DNA of 64,000 nt from Paenibacillus sp. FSL R10-2782 (GTDB lineage: Bacteria; Bacillota; Bacilli; Paenibacillales; Paenibacillaceae), in contig NZ_CP151951.1 in NCBI RefSeq assembly GCF_038592985.1, positions 4,269,001 through 4,333,000 on the forward strand. The letters are read 5' to 3'. The position numbers and the translations under genes were made by a program. A model generated the notes under the pieces. That model was not told the origin of the DNA and searched no databases. It worked only from the letters and a program-made list of their open reading frames with translations. Each line of letters starts with the position of its first letter. Position 1 is the first letter of the stretch. Positions 54,554 to 61,689 of this stretch are shown in pieces.

Positions 54554-55181
54554 CCCCGTCAAGAAAACTATTCTCTCACTATCACCAACGACCATGTTTG
54601 AGCTGGTTGGGGCATGCGATCCCGTATAACAAGCGAAGCTATGAGGTTCGAATCATCGTGGGCTTGTTGCATTTCTCATACGAGAAGAAATTGCACATTT
54701 CATTGTGAATCCCTTGCAGTCCAAGCGAGCTCGGGGGACTACGCTACGCAAAGTTAAGACAGATGCAGCAGACGCTTGGCACTTAGCTGAAATGTTCTAC
54801 CACGGTGATATAAAGCCGCATCGGGCATGTGATGAAGCCCACACGGAGCTTCAAAATGTGACCAGACAGCATGAATTTGTAACATCCTTATACGTGCAAG
54901 CAAAGCTAAATGCTTGGGCTTTGCTAGATCAGGTATTCTCCGAATATGAACCCGTATTTTATGACCTTTACTCGGAAACGGCTCTAAAAGTCCTACAAGC
55001 CTGCCTTCAGGGTGAGGTGGAAAATGGCTCTACGCCATCCTTAGTAAAAACGAGCCTTATCGCCTGTAAAATACCATATTAATTCAGAAACTTTCTGTAT
55101 AAACAGAAGGCTTTCTTAGTCATGTCTGTAAACAGAGTATATCAAGTTTATGGATTTATTCAAAAAGTATTCTTGACGGGG
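54554..55181 (+). mobile_element. IS110/IS1111-type insertion sequence remnant
   Basis: The 628-bp stretch is bounded by a 12-bp perfect inverted repeat, CCCCGTCAAGAA at 54554-54565 and TTCTTGACGGGG at 55170-55181. Between them is a broken transposase (see next entry). Inverted repeats near the ends are a trait of the IS1111 branch of IS110. The element is too short to be intact and is probably an internally deleted copy. Confidence 0.55.
54705..55082 (+). pseudogene. IS110-family transposase fragment
   Basis: About 125 residues: K-V-K-T-D-A-A-D-A-W-H-L-A, the D-x-x-D-A-x-x-L-A segment of the DEDD catalytic domain of IS110 transposases, followed by the helical linker (T-R-Q-H-E-F-V-T...Q-A-K-L-N-A-W-A-L-L-D-Q-V). 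The N-terminal first catalytic Asp and the C-terminal transposase_20 domain are missing. Confidence 0.7.
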
Positions 55182-55311
55182 CTGTTTTGATAGGATTAGC
55201 AGTTAGCAGTTCCAAAGCATTTATGCATTAATTCCACTGGTATATTATTCTAGTGCAGCGGGTAACCTATATACTGAATACCTGCAATTTTTAAACAAGG
55301 AGGTTTTTACA

Positions 55312-56019
55312 TTGGACCATCTCGTTATTTTGATCAGAAGTTTTTCTGCATTCGTTATCCTTATGATAATTGGGAGAATATTGGGGAAGCAAACCCTTTC
55401 CAATATGAACTTTCATGAATTCGTGACGGCAGTCATATTGGGAGCTATGGCTGCTAACTTTGCATTTAACGAAAAAATAGAAGTTGTCCACCTATTAATA
55501 GCCCTGTCCGTTTTTACAATTACTTCTTATGTTTTAGCCAAGCTTTTTTTGAAATTCAGAAACTTTAAGATGTGGACAGAGGGAACACCCACCGTTCTCA
55601 TAGAAGGAGGGTTCATTCTCGAAGATAACTTAAAAAAAAATAATATGACATTGGATTCTTTAAACCAGCAACTTCGCGAGAAAGATATTTTTAATATAGA
55701 AGAAGTGGAGTACGCCCTCCTTGAGATTAACGGAAAACTATCTGCCCAAAAGAAAAAGGAACTGCAAGCCGTGACATTAAAAGATCTGCAGTTGAATGCA
55801 GGTAATGCCGCACAGTTCCCAATTGAACTTGTAATCGACGGACAGCTTTTGCATGGCAATTTAAACTCCAACCATATTCCCGAAACCTGGCTGCTATCCC
55901 AATTGAAGGCTCGCGGCAAAAAGTTAGAGGACGTATTCTATGCCGTTAAAGGCAGCAACGGTCAGCTCTATGTGGATGAATATAAGGATAAAATCCAGCA
56001 ACCAATTGATGTTGAATAG
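55312..56019 (+). CDS. DUF421 membrane protein (YetF/YdfS family)
   Basis: 235 residues from a TTG with AAGGAGG at good spacing. Three N-terminal membrane helices are followed by a cytosolic DUF421 domain with G-K-Q-T-L-S-N-M-N-F-H-E-F-V, F-R-N-F-K-M-W-T-E-G-T-P-T-V-L-I and L-L-E-I-N-G-K-L-S. YetF-type proteins are membrane proteins with an unclear physiological role. Confidence 0.85.
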   Translation: MDHLVILIRSFSAFVILMIIGRILGKQTLSNMNFHEFVTAVILGAMAANFAFNEKIEVVHLLIALSVFTITSYVLAKLFLKFRNFKMWTEGTPTVLIEGGFILEDNLKKNNMTLDSLNQQLREKDIFNIEEVEYALLEINGKLSAQKKKELQAVTLKDLQLNAGNAAQFPIELVIDGQLLHGNLNSNHIPETWLLSQLKARGKKLEDVFYAVKGSNGQLYVDEYKDKIQQPIDVE

Positions 56020-56039
56020 TATTGACTTTCGGTCAATAG

Positions 56040-56522
56040 CTACTTGAGATTCAACGTAATCAGATAATTGTATTTGGCAGCGTGCTTAAGCTCATCCAAT
56101 ATGATACCGTACACCGTGTCCTTATAGATGCCAGCAGGCAAACCAAACCAGATGTTGCGGTATCGTTCCACCGCACCCAATTCTCCCATCAAGGCACGTT
56201 GTAGACCTTCTGTATAGGATTTCACCCTCTCATATTGCTCACTACTGATGCCTGTAATTTCCTGTCCTGTCAAAGTCAGATACATCTCTCTGAACATTTT
56301 ATTGTGGCCACGTTCATCGTTACGGATGCTTTCAATAATAGCTACCTGCTCTTGTGAGGGAGCCAAATGGATTAATTCATCGTAGAACAGCTCATCGTTA
56401 CGCTCCCCTTGTACCGCTTCCTTTATCATTTGTACTGCTTTCGGAAATCCTGTGCTCCAGATAGGTACAAAATCGACCCGCATATAGTATGAATTTCTCC
56501 AATAAGAAGGTACTTGATACAA
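56040..56522 (-). CDS. Ferritin-like domain protein
   Basis: 160 residues. Four-helix-bundle di-iron ligands appear as E-R-N-D-E-L-F-Y-D-E, D-E-R-G-H-N-K-M-F, G-E-L-G-A-V-E-R-Y and D-E-L-K-H-A-A-K-Y. These are E-x-x-H-type pairs of the rubrerythrin/YhjR-like group. It probably binds iron or manganese, maybe for oxidative-stress defence or spore metal storage. Confidence 0.75.
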   Translation of the reverse strand: MYQVPSYWRNSYYMRVDFVPIWSTGFPKAVQMIKEAVQGERNDELFYDELIHLAPSQEQVAIIESIRNDERGHNKMFREMYLTLTGQEITGISSEQYERVKSYTEGLQRALMGELGAVERYRNIWFGLPAGIYKDTVYGIILDELKHAAKYNYLITLNLK

Positions 56523-56793
56523 GTTTGTCTCCTCCCGACATTAGTATATAGAAAGTATATGCGCATCTGCCCATGTTGGTTCCAACATTAGGAAAAATGA
56601 ACGCCGTTCCGCCCGCTCCCAGTCGCCCTTCTCTTGTGAAGTAATGCTGGTGGCTATTTGACTTACCAACATACTGGGTTGATTATACTGAGCTAGCTTC
56701 GCCGTATCTTACCATCGGTAATTTTGTCCAAATCATTATAGCTAAATGGGATAATTGGAATATAGAAGGAACCATAAGAAAAACAATATTAGC

Positions 56794-57165
56794 TTACAGA
56801 TTTCCCTTTGTTTTCACGAGGCTAAGTTCAATGTGACTTCTACCATGTAGCCATAGCAGTTCATCCAGTAAAAATGCTAATCCATCCTTGCTACGCAAAC
56901 GCTCGATCAGTTCTGTAACGACTTCCATAATCTCACGTTGTACATTCTCCGCTAATTGTAGCCCCCCACTTTACCCATCCACATAAAGATGTGAATGATC
57001 CGGTTGTTCTACCTTTCGTACATGTCGCAGATACAATATTCCATGTTCAAGATAAAAGAAATAGCTACGATCATACAGGACTCCCTCAAATAGTTCATAC
57101 ATATGAGGATCATCATCAGGTCCATATACCATGGCAACTCTTTTCAATTCAACAGATTCGCTCAT
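56794..57165 (-). pseudogene. Small gene probably split by an in-frame stop
   Basis: The first part (57165 to a TAA at 56971-56973, 64 residues, ending L-Y-V-D-G) is followed in the same frame by ~58 further codons without a stop, reading L-Q-L-A-E-N-V-Q-R-E-I, then V-T-E-L-I-E-R-L and ending at 56794. The second part has no start with a ribosome binding site. It looks like one ~123-residue gene cut by a nonsense mutation, though two small genes cannot be excluded. The first part begins S-E-S-V-E-L-K-R-V and may still be made. Confidence 0.45.
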
Positions 57166-57378
57166 AAATAAATCCTTCCTTCTGTATTGATTAGTTTTTT
57201 TGTCAAATAAAGAACATAAAATATGTTTATATGTATTTAATATACGACTTCTTATACATATAATACACTTTCACATTCATATTTTCAACACTTATCGAAT
57301 AAAATGTACGCATTATTGTAATTTAAGTTTGACTTCTATAAGATTTGAGTACATATAATAAGTTGAGGGGGATTGCTC

Positions 57379-57615
57379 ATGGGATTGAAACCAAGTTATA
57401 AACCAATGGAAATCACTCTAATTAAACGAGATAAAACACGAACTTACCTTCGTACTCAATTAGGAATTTCACCATCTACTTTGGCGAAAATGTCAAATGG
57501 GGAATTTGTAGCTATGAGTGTCATTGCACGCATTTGTGAGGAATTAGATTGTAAAATTGAAGAGGTTGTAGAGTTTATAAAGGAGCAACCATTAGATACA
57601 GAAAAAGAGCGCTAG
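57379..57615 (+). CDS. Small XRE-family regulator (YozG-like)
   Basis: 78 residues, a single HTH_26-type helix-turn-helix (L-G-I-S-P-S-T-L-A-K-M-S-N-G-E and I-C-E-E-L-D-C-K-I-E-E-V-V). GAGGGGG precedes the ATG at the right spacing. Its terminator overlaps the stop. Targets unknown. Confidence 0.75.
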   Translation: MGLKPSYKPMEITLIKRDKTRTYLRTQLGISPSTLAKMSNGEFVAMSVIARICEELDCKIEEVVEFIKEQPLDTEKER

Positions 57616-57639
57616 CCTTTTTGAAGAGGATAGCGCTCT
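57606..57639 (+). terminator. Terminator overlapping the XRE stop codon
   Basis: AGAGCGCTA / TAGCGCTCT, 9-bp stem, followed by TCCTTTTTT. Confidence 0.85.
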
Positions 57640-57743
57640 TCCTTTTTTATTAACTATATTTTCCTATTGTTAATCTACCCGCTGCATAAGGAAGCGATCA
57701 ATTAGTTCTATTTTTTGCTATATAGTAAGAAATGTACATGAAA

Positions 57744-57870
57744 AGCGGAGAAGACGGAATGGTGCTGTACAAGCGAAGCGGTCGCTTTTGTCCCCGGATT
57801 TCTACCCAATTATAAGCTTTATTCAAGAAATCCGGGGGCGGTGGCGATGGGAAGCACCATCCGTCTGCGG
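57744..57870. repeat. Dispersed palindromic intergenic repeat, copy D (inverted orientation)
   Basis: Inner arms TTTTGTCCCCGGATTTCT and AGAAATCCGGGGG; outer arms AGACGGAATGGTGCT and AGCACCATCCGTCT. Compared with the reverse complement of copy C it shares AGCGGAG, GTTCTGTA/GTGCTGTAC, AAGCGAAGCG and the CCCCGGATTT core. Outer arms keep pairing although their sequence has changed, which argues that the hairpin is under selection. Confidence 0.75.
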
Positions 57871-58003
57871 AGTGGCACTAAAGTAACTTTTAAGTTCCAT
57901 TTCTTTTAAGTTCCATTTATATATTCGTTCTTTTGATTGGTTGCTCCACAGCTTTATAAGTCATGTCAGGGTAATCAATTATAATAAAATGGAGAGTGAT
58001 AAA

Positions 58004-58204
58004 ATGCACTTTATAAAATCGATTTACACAAAACAAAACATAAATACCTCAGTGCTCTTTTTTTCATTTTTAGTTCTATATAGTGTTTTTTCTGAGATTG
58101 AAATTAAACCCATAGCACTCTTACTTTTTACAGTTGTATTTGCCTTTTTTAATGCCCTGAGTAAATTTGTCCAATCCACACGTAGTGATAATGATCTTAA
58201 ATAA
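58004..58204 (+). CDS. Small hypothetical membrane protein
   Basis: 66 residues from an ATG preceded by TGGAGAGTG. Two hydrophobic segments (V-L-F-F-S-F-L-V-L-Y-S-V-F and I-A-L-L-L-F-T-V-V-F-A-F-F) with a basic start and tail. No family recognised. Confidence 0.5.
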   Translation: MHFIKSIYTKQNINTSVLFFSFLVLYSVFSEIEIKPIALLLFTVVFAFFNALSKFVQSTRSDNDLK

Positions 58205-58223
58205 AGTTTCTTCAACACATTCA

Positions 58224-58271
58224 AAAAGGCCTCCATAGCATATAGTACGCGACTATACCGCTATAGAGGCC
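58224..58271. terminator. Terminator between the small membrane gene and the SLH gene
   Basis: AAGGCCTCCATAGC pairs with GCTATAGAGGCCT (small bulge) around a partly paired apical stem. A-rich left side provides U residues on the minus strand. Confidence 0.7.
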
Positions 58272-58329
58272 TATATTTATAGTTGGATCATTTCTTTGCT
58301 TTCGTCTGATCCTTCGATTGCTTTAGAAA

Positions 58330-59103
58330 TCACTTTGATTGCTTTGTGGCTTCGTACAAACGCTGTAAAATGGTAACCGCCTCAGCCCGTGTGACTAGCG
58401 CTTTGGGGTGAAGGTATCCATCATTGGCGGTAAGGACGCCCATATTAGTCAGGGTGTAGAATGCTTCTGCCTTTTGATCTTGGGAATCTCCATCATAATA
58501 GGGCTCCTCTTGAGTCGTGTCGATGTATATTACTGGATAGTTGATCGAGAAATTGTCATTGTAATTCGCCTGACGAATTTTTATATCCTTATACTGCGCA
58601 GCTGCAGAGATTACTTCCTTGATCTCAGGATGAAGAGTCTGATTCGTATAATCCGTCCGAACGGAAGCAATCATCATAACATCCCAGCGGGTCAGCGGTT
58701 TGTCGGGATTGATATAGAATTGATAGTTTGGATATTTGCCTCCTACTCTTTCAGTGAAGCCCCAAACATAATCCCCATTGAATAATGCTGCAAAATCTTT
58801 ATTCGCCCAGTGCTTACGCGCATCAACAAATTCTGAAGCTTTTCCGGACGAATGATTGATCTCTGGAAAAAGCTTGTGAAACATATTTACAAATTCCGCT
58901 TTCGTTATGGTTTTGCCTGGCTTGAAGGTCCCATCCGCATAGCCCTTGACAACACCTTTGTCGACCATCGAACGAATAGATTCAGCAGCCCACTCATATT
59001 TTGTCCCGTTCACATCAGTAAACGTATTTGCCGCGAATGCGGATTGACTAAAAAACAGTGCCACCGCAACCAGCGGAGTGATAAGCCATTTCTTTTTCAA
59101 CAT
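58330..59103 (-). CDS. Secreted S-layer-homology (SLH) domain protein
   Basis: 257 residues. Signal peptide at 1-24 (L-V-A-V-A-L-F-F-S-Q-S-A-F-A-A). Three SLH-type repeats follow: the first with T-F-T-D-V and G-Y-A-D-G-T-F-K-P-G-K-T-I-T-K-A-E-F, a diverged second (W-G-F-T-E...L-T-R-W-D-V-M-M), and a third with M-G-V-L-T-A-N-D-G-Y-L-H-P-K-A-L-V-T-R-A-E-A. There is no other domain, so the whole mature protein is made of wall-binding repeats. It should bind pyruvylated secondary wall polymer. Confidence 0.82.
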   Translation of the reverse strand: MLKKKWLITPLVAVALFFSQSAFAANTFTDVNGTKYEWAAESIRSMVDKGVVKGYADGTFKPGKTITKAEFVNMFHKLFPEINHSSGKASEFVDARKHWANKDFAALFNGDYVWGFTERVGGKYPNYQFYINPDKPLTRWDVMMIASVRTDYTNQTLHPEIKEVISAAAQYKDIKIRQANYNDNFSINYPVIYIDTTQEEPYYDGDSQDQKAEAFYTLTNMGVLTANDGYLHPKALVTRAEAVTILQRLYEATKQSK

Positions 59104-59221
59104 CTCTTTCCACTTCCTTCAGGTAAAATTTATGTAGAAAATAGTTCTCCAGAACTCCATGTTATATCGGCATCTCAAAAGCAAATGATGATGATAAACA
59201 GAAAAAAAACAACACAAAAAA

Positions 59222-59256
59222 GACCTCTGCAACGAGTAAATCCCGTCACAAAGGCC
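59222..59256 (-). terminator. Native terminator of erpA, left with the gene fragment
   Basis: On the minus strand a 15-position stem (GGCCTTTGTGACGGG / CTCGTTGCAGAGGTC with several G-U pairs), ATTTA loop and TTTTTT. It lies ~90 bases after the erpA fragment's stop. Confidence 0.6.
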
Positions 59257-59347
59257 GTTATCCACTATCCCGAACACCTATTCCGCTAGGCTAACACATC
59301 TACCCCCGAACAGATCATCGGAAGACAAAACGTTGACGTAACGTGTG

Positions 59348-59450
59348 TTAACAAGGTTCTTCGTTCGGCTTCCCTGCATCCGTAGCTGTACGGAAGCTTG
59401 AACCGCAACCACAGGTAGCAATTGCATTCGGATTATGAATCGTGAATCTG
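59348..59450 (-). pseudogene. erpA: Detached 3' end of erpA (iron-sulfur cluster insertion protein), prophage attachment junction
   Basis: The minus strand reads F-T-I-H-N-P-N-A-I-A-T-C-G-C-G-S-S-F-R-T-A-T before D-A-G-K-P-N-E-E-P-C and a stop. The C-G-C-G-S-S-F motif supplies the two C-terminal cysteines of A-type carriers (IscA/ErpA/SufA). Upstream of F-T-I the sequence stops resembling the family and reaches a stop codon at once, so the rest of the gene is missing. The simplest reading is that a phage integrated in the erpA 3' end and this is the displaced copy. The exact core site cannot be set from one junction. Confidence 0.78.
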
Positions 59451-59621
59451 GCGTTAGGCTCACGTTCGGCCAAAACCGCGTCAGATCAACGTTTTTGAGC
59501 GTTGAACGGGATTGTGGATACGCACGACTACTTGTTAATCACACGCCTCTACAGCGTATAATCACGTTAATCGTATTCTACCCCAATGGATGACGGAACG
59601 CAACGCCTATAAACGAAGAAA

Positions 59622-59651
59622 AAGCGCCTGCCTCCGAAGAGACAAGCGCTT
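59622..59651 (-). terminator. Strong prophage terminator with UUCG loop
   Basis: On the minus strand AAGCGCTTGTCTC-TTCG-GAGGCAGGCGCTT, a 13-bp stem (two G-U pairs) with a UUCG tetraloop, followed by TTTTCTTCG. It ends the leftward prophage transcript before erpA. Confidence 0.88.
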
Positions 59652-60222
59652 AGTTTATCGTTATGTTAGGTTATCCCCGAGATAAAAAATACTGTCTGGA
59701 TTGTTTGCGCACCAGATTTGGGGCCGCGCGAGGGGGCGCTTGGGGGTACGCGGTTAATCCTCATAGCGCTCTGTCTTCGGTTTACTCACCGTTTTTCACT
59801 GACTCATTTACGTTAGCTTTTGAATCGGACACTCGGACGCACCGACCCACGTGCCGGATAAATATACAACGGGTGTATACACTGGAGATTGTTAATTTGC
59901 AATCCGCAATCCCGTGTAAATGCCCGAATCCCGCGCCCCGTCTACGTTTAACGGACAGCCCCGAAAATGTACCGTATTCACCGTATATACATTTCCAGTT
60001 AATACGCTATAAAACCGCATAACGGTGCGGGCTAACGGGTATACACGCTGGTAATTTATGCACGGAGGTAGATGCATAATATCTCGTTTAACCAACGTAG
60101 GACGCGGCACTTAAATCCGCCATTACGGAAACCCCCGCGCCAGCCAACCCCCGAGTTTTAAGGCGGGTGTGCGTCGGGAGCTTCGTGTAGGTAAAACGGG
60201 CTATCTGTCCGGAATCGTCGGA
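59652..60222. other. Prophage intergenic region with repeated TATACAC motifs
   Basis: No gene supported. AACGGGTGTATACAC-TGG (59868 on) and AACGGGTATACACGCTGG (60034 on) are near-direct repeats, each followed by a TTAATTTGC / TAATTTATGC tail. These could be integrase arm sites or operators near an attachment site. Open frames on either strand here lack ribosome binding sites. Confidence 0.4.
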
Positions 60223-60675
60223 TTATCCCGCGAGCAGTCGGTCCAACTCTTCGATGTCTTTGCGGATAGCTTCGTCCGATCTACGTTTGTTCTCGACCTC
60301 TTCACGCATATCGACAACCTCCGTCCGATCCGTTAGCAACCCGTATCTACGCATGAACAAATCGATTGCCTTTACGGAAGGCATACCGTTATTACCGCCC
60401 ATTATCGCTTTCATCAACTGAGTGTACACGGTCGACCGCATGGAATCAAGTTGACGCTCGGCCAGGTAGTTAACGTAGGCAGCGAACGTCGTCTGCGCTT
60501 TCCACTCGTATAGTGTTGAGCGCGCTATGCCGAGTTCGTCCGCAAGCTCCTGCATTGTGCGCTTCTTTCCGCCATCCGATAACAGTTCGCCCCATTCGTT
60601 AGATACGAGCAGTTGCGCGGCCCGTTGCTGCTGTGCCGTAAGTTGTTCCTCAAGTCGTCTACGCTGTGAGCTCAT
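60223..60675 (-). CDS. phBC6A51-type helix-turn-helix protein, terminase small subunit-like
   Basis: 150 residues. A central HTH (T-M-Q-E-L-A-D-E-L-G-I-A-R-S-T-L-Y-E-W-K) follows a basic Q-rich N-terminus. The C-terminal part reads A-I-D-L-F-M-R-R-Y-G-L-L-T-D. This matches the phBC6A51 HTH family found in Bacillus prophages, often as the small terminase subunit or a transposase-like HTH. Its ATG overlaps the upstream stop (ATGA). It is the last gene before the prophage end, with no large terminase beside it. Confidence 0.65.
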   Translation of the reverse strand: MSSQRRRLEEQLTAQQQRAAQLLVSNEWGELLSDGGKKRTMQELADELGIARSTLYEWKAQTTFAAYVNYLAERQLDSMRSTVYTQLMKAIMGGNNGMPSVKAIDLFMRRYGLLTDRTEVVDMREEVENKRRSDEAIRKDIEELDRLLAG

Positions 60676-61175
60676 TCGGTCTCCCCCTCTATACGTTTCT
60701 TCACGTCGGCTATTGCGGCTTGAAACGTTTCCTCATCGCTAAACGCTTCCGCCTTTTTCATCGTGTCCCTACTCGTCAACCAATTGAGCGCAATATGAAG
60801 GCTCCGCACTTGAGTATTAATGTCGAGTGTATCCAACTTATCTTCGTCTATTGCGTTGTTTACGCGGTTAATAACTCCGAGAGATAGCTCAACGCCCAAG
60901 CCCGGTACGCCACAATGCCTCTCCTCCGCGTGTTTAAGCAGCCTCGCATACTCAACGTATTGGGAAAGTCTATCCGTATCAATACGTGAAACCTCGCCCT
61001 CGGCCAGTATTCGGGCGTATTTGACCACGATCGCGGTAAACGGTTTGAGTCGGCCGATTATAGCGAGAGCCAGCGGCGTGCTAACGAACTTAGGAACGGG
61101 CTTCGGGTACGCGTCTAATCCTTGTTCAATACGGAGTTTACGTATGCACTCCGTTAAACGTGTGACGCCGTTCAT
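60672..61175 (-). CDS. Hypothetical prophage protein
   Basis: 167 residues from the ATG at 61175, preceded by GAAAGGGGAT. The longer open frame runs into the previous gene and is not used. Mainly helical (L-K-H-A-E-E-R-H-C-G-V-P-G-L-G-V-E-L-S) with no family recognised. It overlaps the next gene by 4 bases. Confidence 0.6.
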   Translation of the reverse strand: MNGVTRLTECIRKLRIEQGLDAYPKPVPKFVSTPLALAIIGRLKPFTAIVVKYARILAEGEVSRIDTDRLSQYVEYARLLKHAEERHCGVPGLGVELSLGVINRVNNAIDEDKLDTLDINTQVRSLHIALNWLTSRDTMKKAEAFSDEETFQAAIADVKKRIEGETE

Positions 61176-61227
61176 ACAATCATATCCCCTTTCGTAAGTA
61201 AAAGAGCGAGCCGCAGCCCGCCCGTTA

Positions 61228-61671
61228 TTAAATCCGCCCCAACACGATATAACGCTGTCCCGCGCCAAACGACGCGACGGCCACGCGATCGCCCGCCTTC
61301 AACTCGTCATGAAACGTAATCTCGAACGTACCGGACGTAAATGAGCCGAGATTAAATACGTCGCTGAACGCCTTCGAATTGACAGGCGTAGACGATTCCG
61401 TTTCCTTTGTTACGCGTGTGTAACGGTTGAGTTCGAGCGTAGTCGGTTCCACCGCCTTGACGGACACCTTCCGCGTATGTTCACGTAGATGCTCCGGTAT
61501 AATCACGTCGTCTCCGTCGAGTTCGATCTTCATGTTATCGACTTGTACGCGGAGAGCTGGCGGAGGTGCGGTGATCGTCGCGTATTCGATATCGACCTCC
61601 ACGTTGTGTCCGAGTTGCTTAATGACGTCGCGGAATTGCGATACGCCGTTACCTTCGATTAATTTAATCAC
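61228..61671 (-). CDS. Phage tail-associated protein, DUF2577-like (XkdS type)
   Basis: 147 residues from a GTG with AAGGAGA upstream, starting 18 bases after the tape-measure stop. It begins I-K-L-I-E-G-N-G-V and ends with a beta-barrel-like segment E-L-K-A-G-D-R-V-A-V-A-S-F-G-A-G-Q-R-Y-I-V, matching DUF2577/XkdS proteins of Gram-positive phage base plates. In PBSX-type clusters this gene lies a few genes after the tape measure; here it follows directly. Confidence 0.6.
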   Translation of the reverse strand: MIKLIEGNGVSQFRDVIKQLGHNVEVDIEYATITAPPPALRVQVDNMKIELDGDDVIIPEHLREHTRKVSVKAVEPTTLELNRYTRVTKETESSTPVNSKAFSDVFNLGSFTSGTFEITFHDELKAGDRVAVASFGAGQRYIVLGRI

Positions 61672-61689
61672 TGACCTGTTCTCCTTTCG

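Noticed and set aside
59663..60022. 119-codon plus-strand frame next to the prophage end
   Set aside because: No ribosome binding site, odd composition (P, R, S, T-rich) and opposite to the transcription of all other prophage genes.
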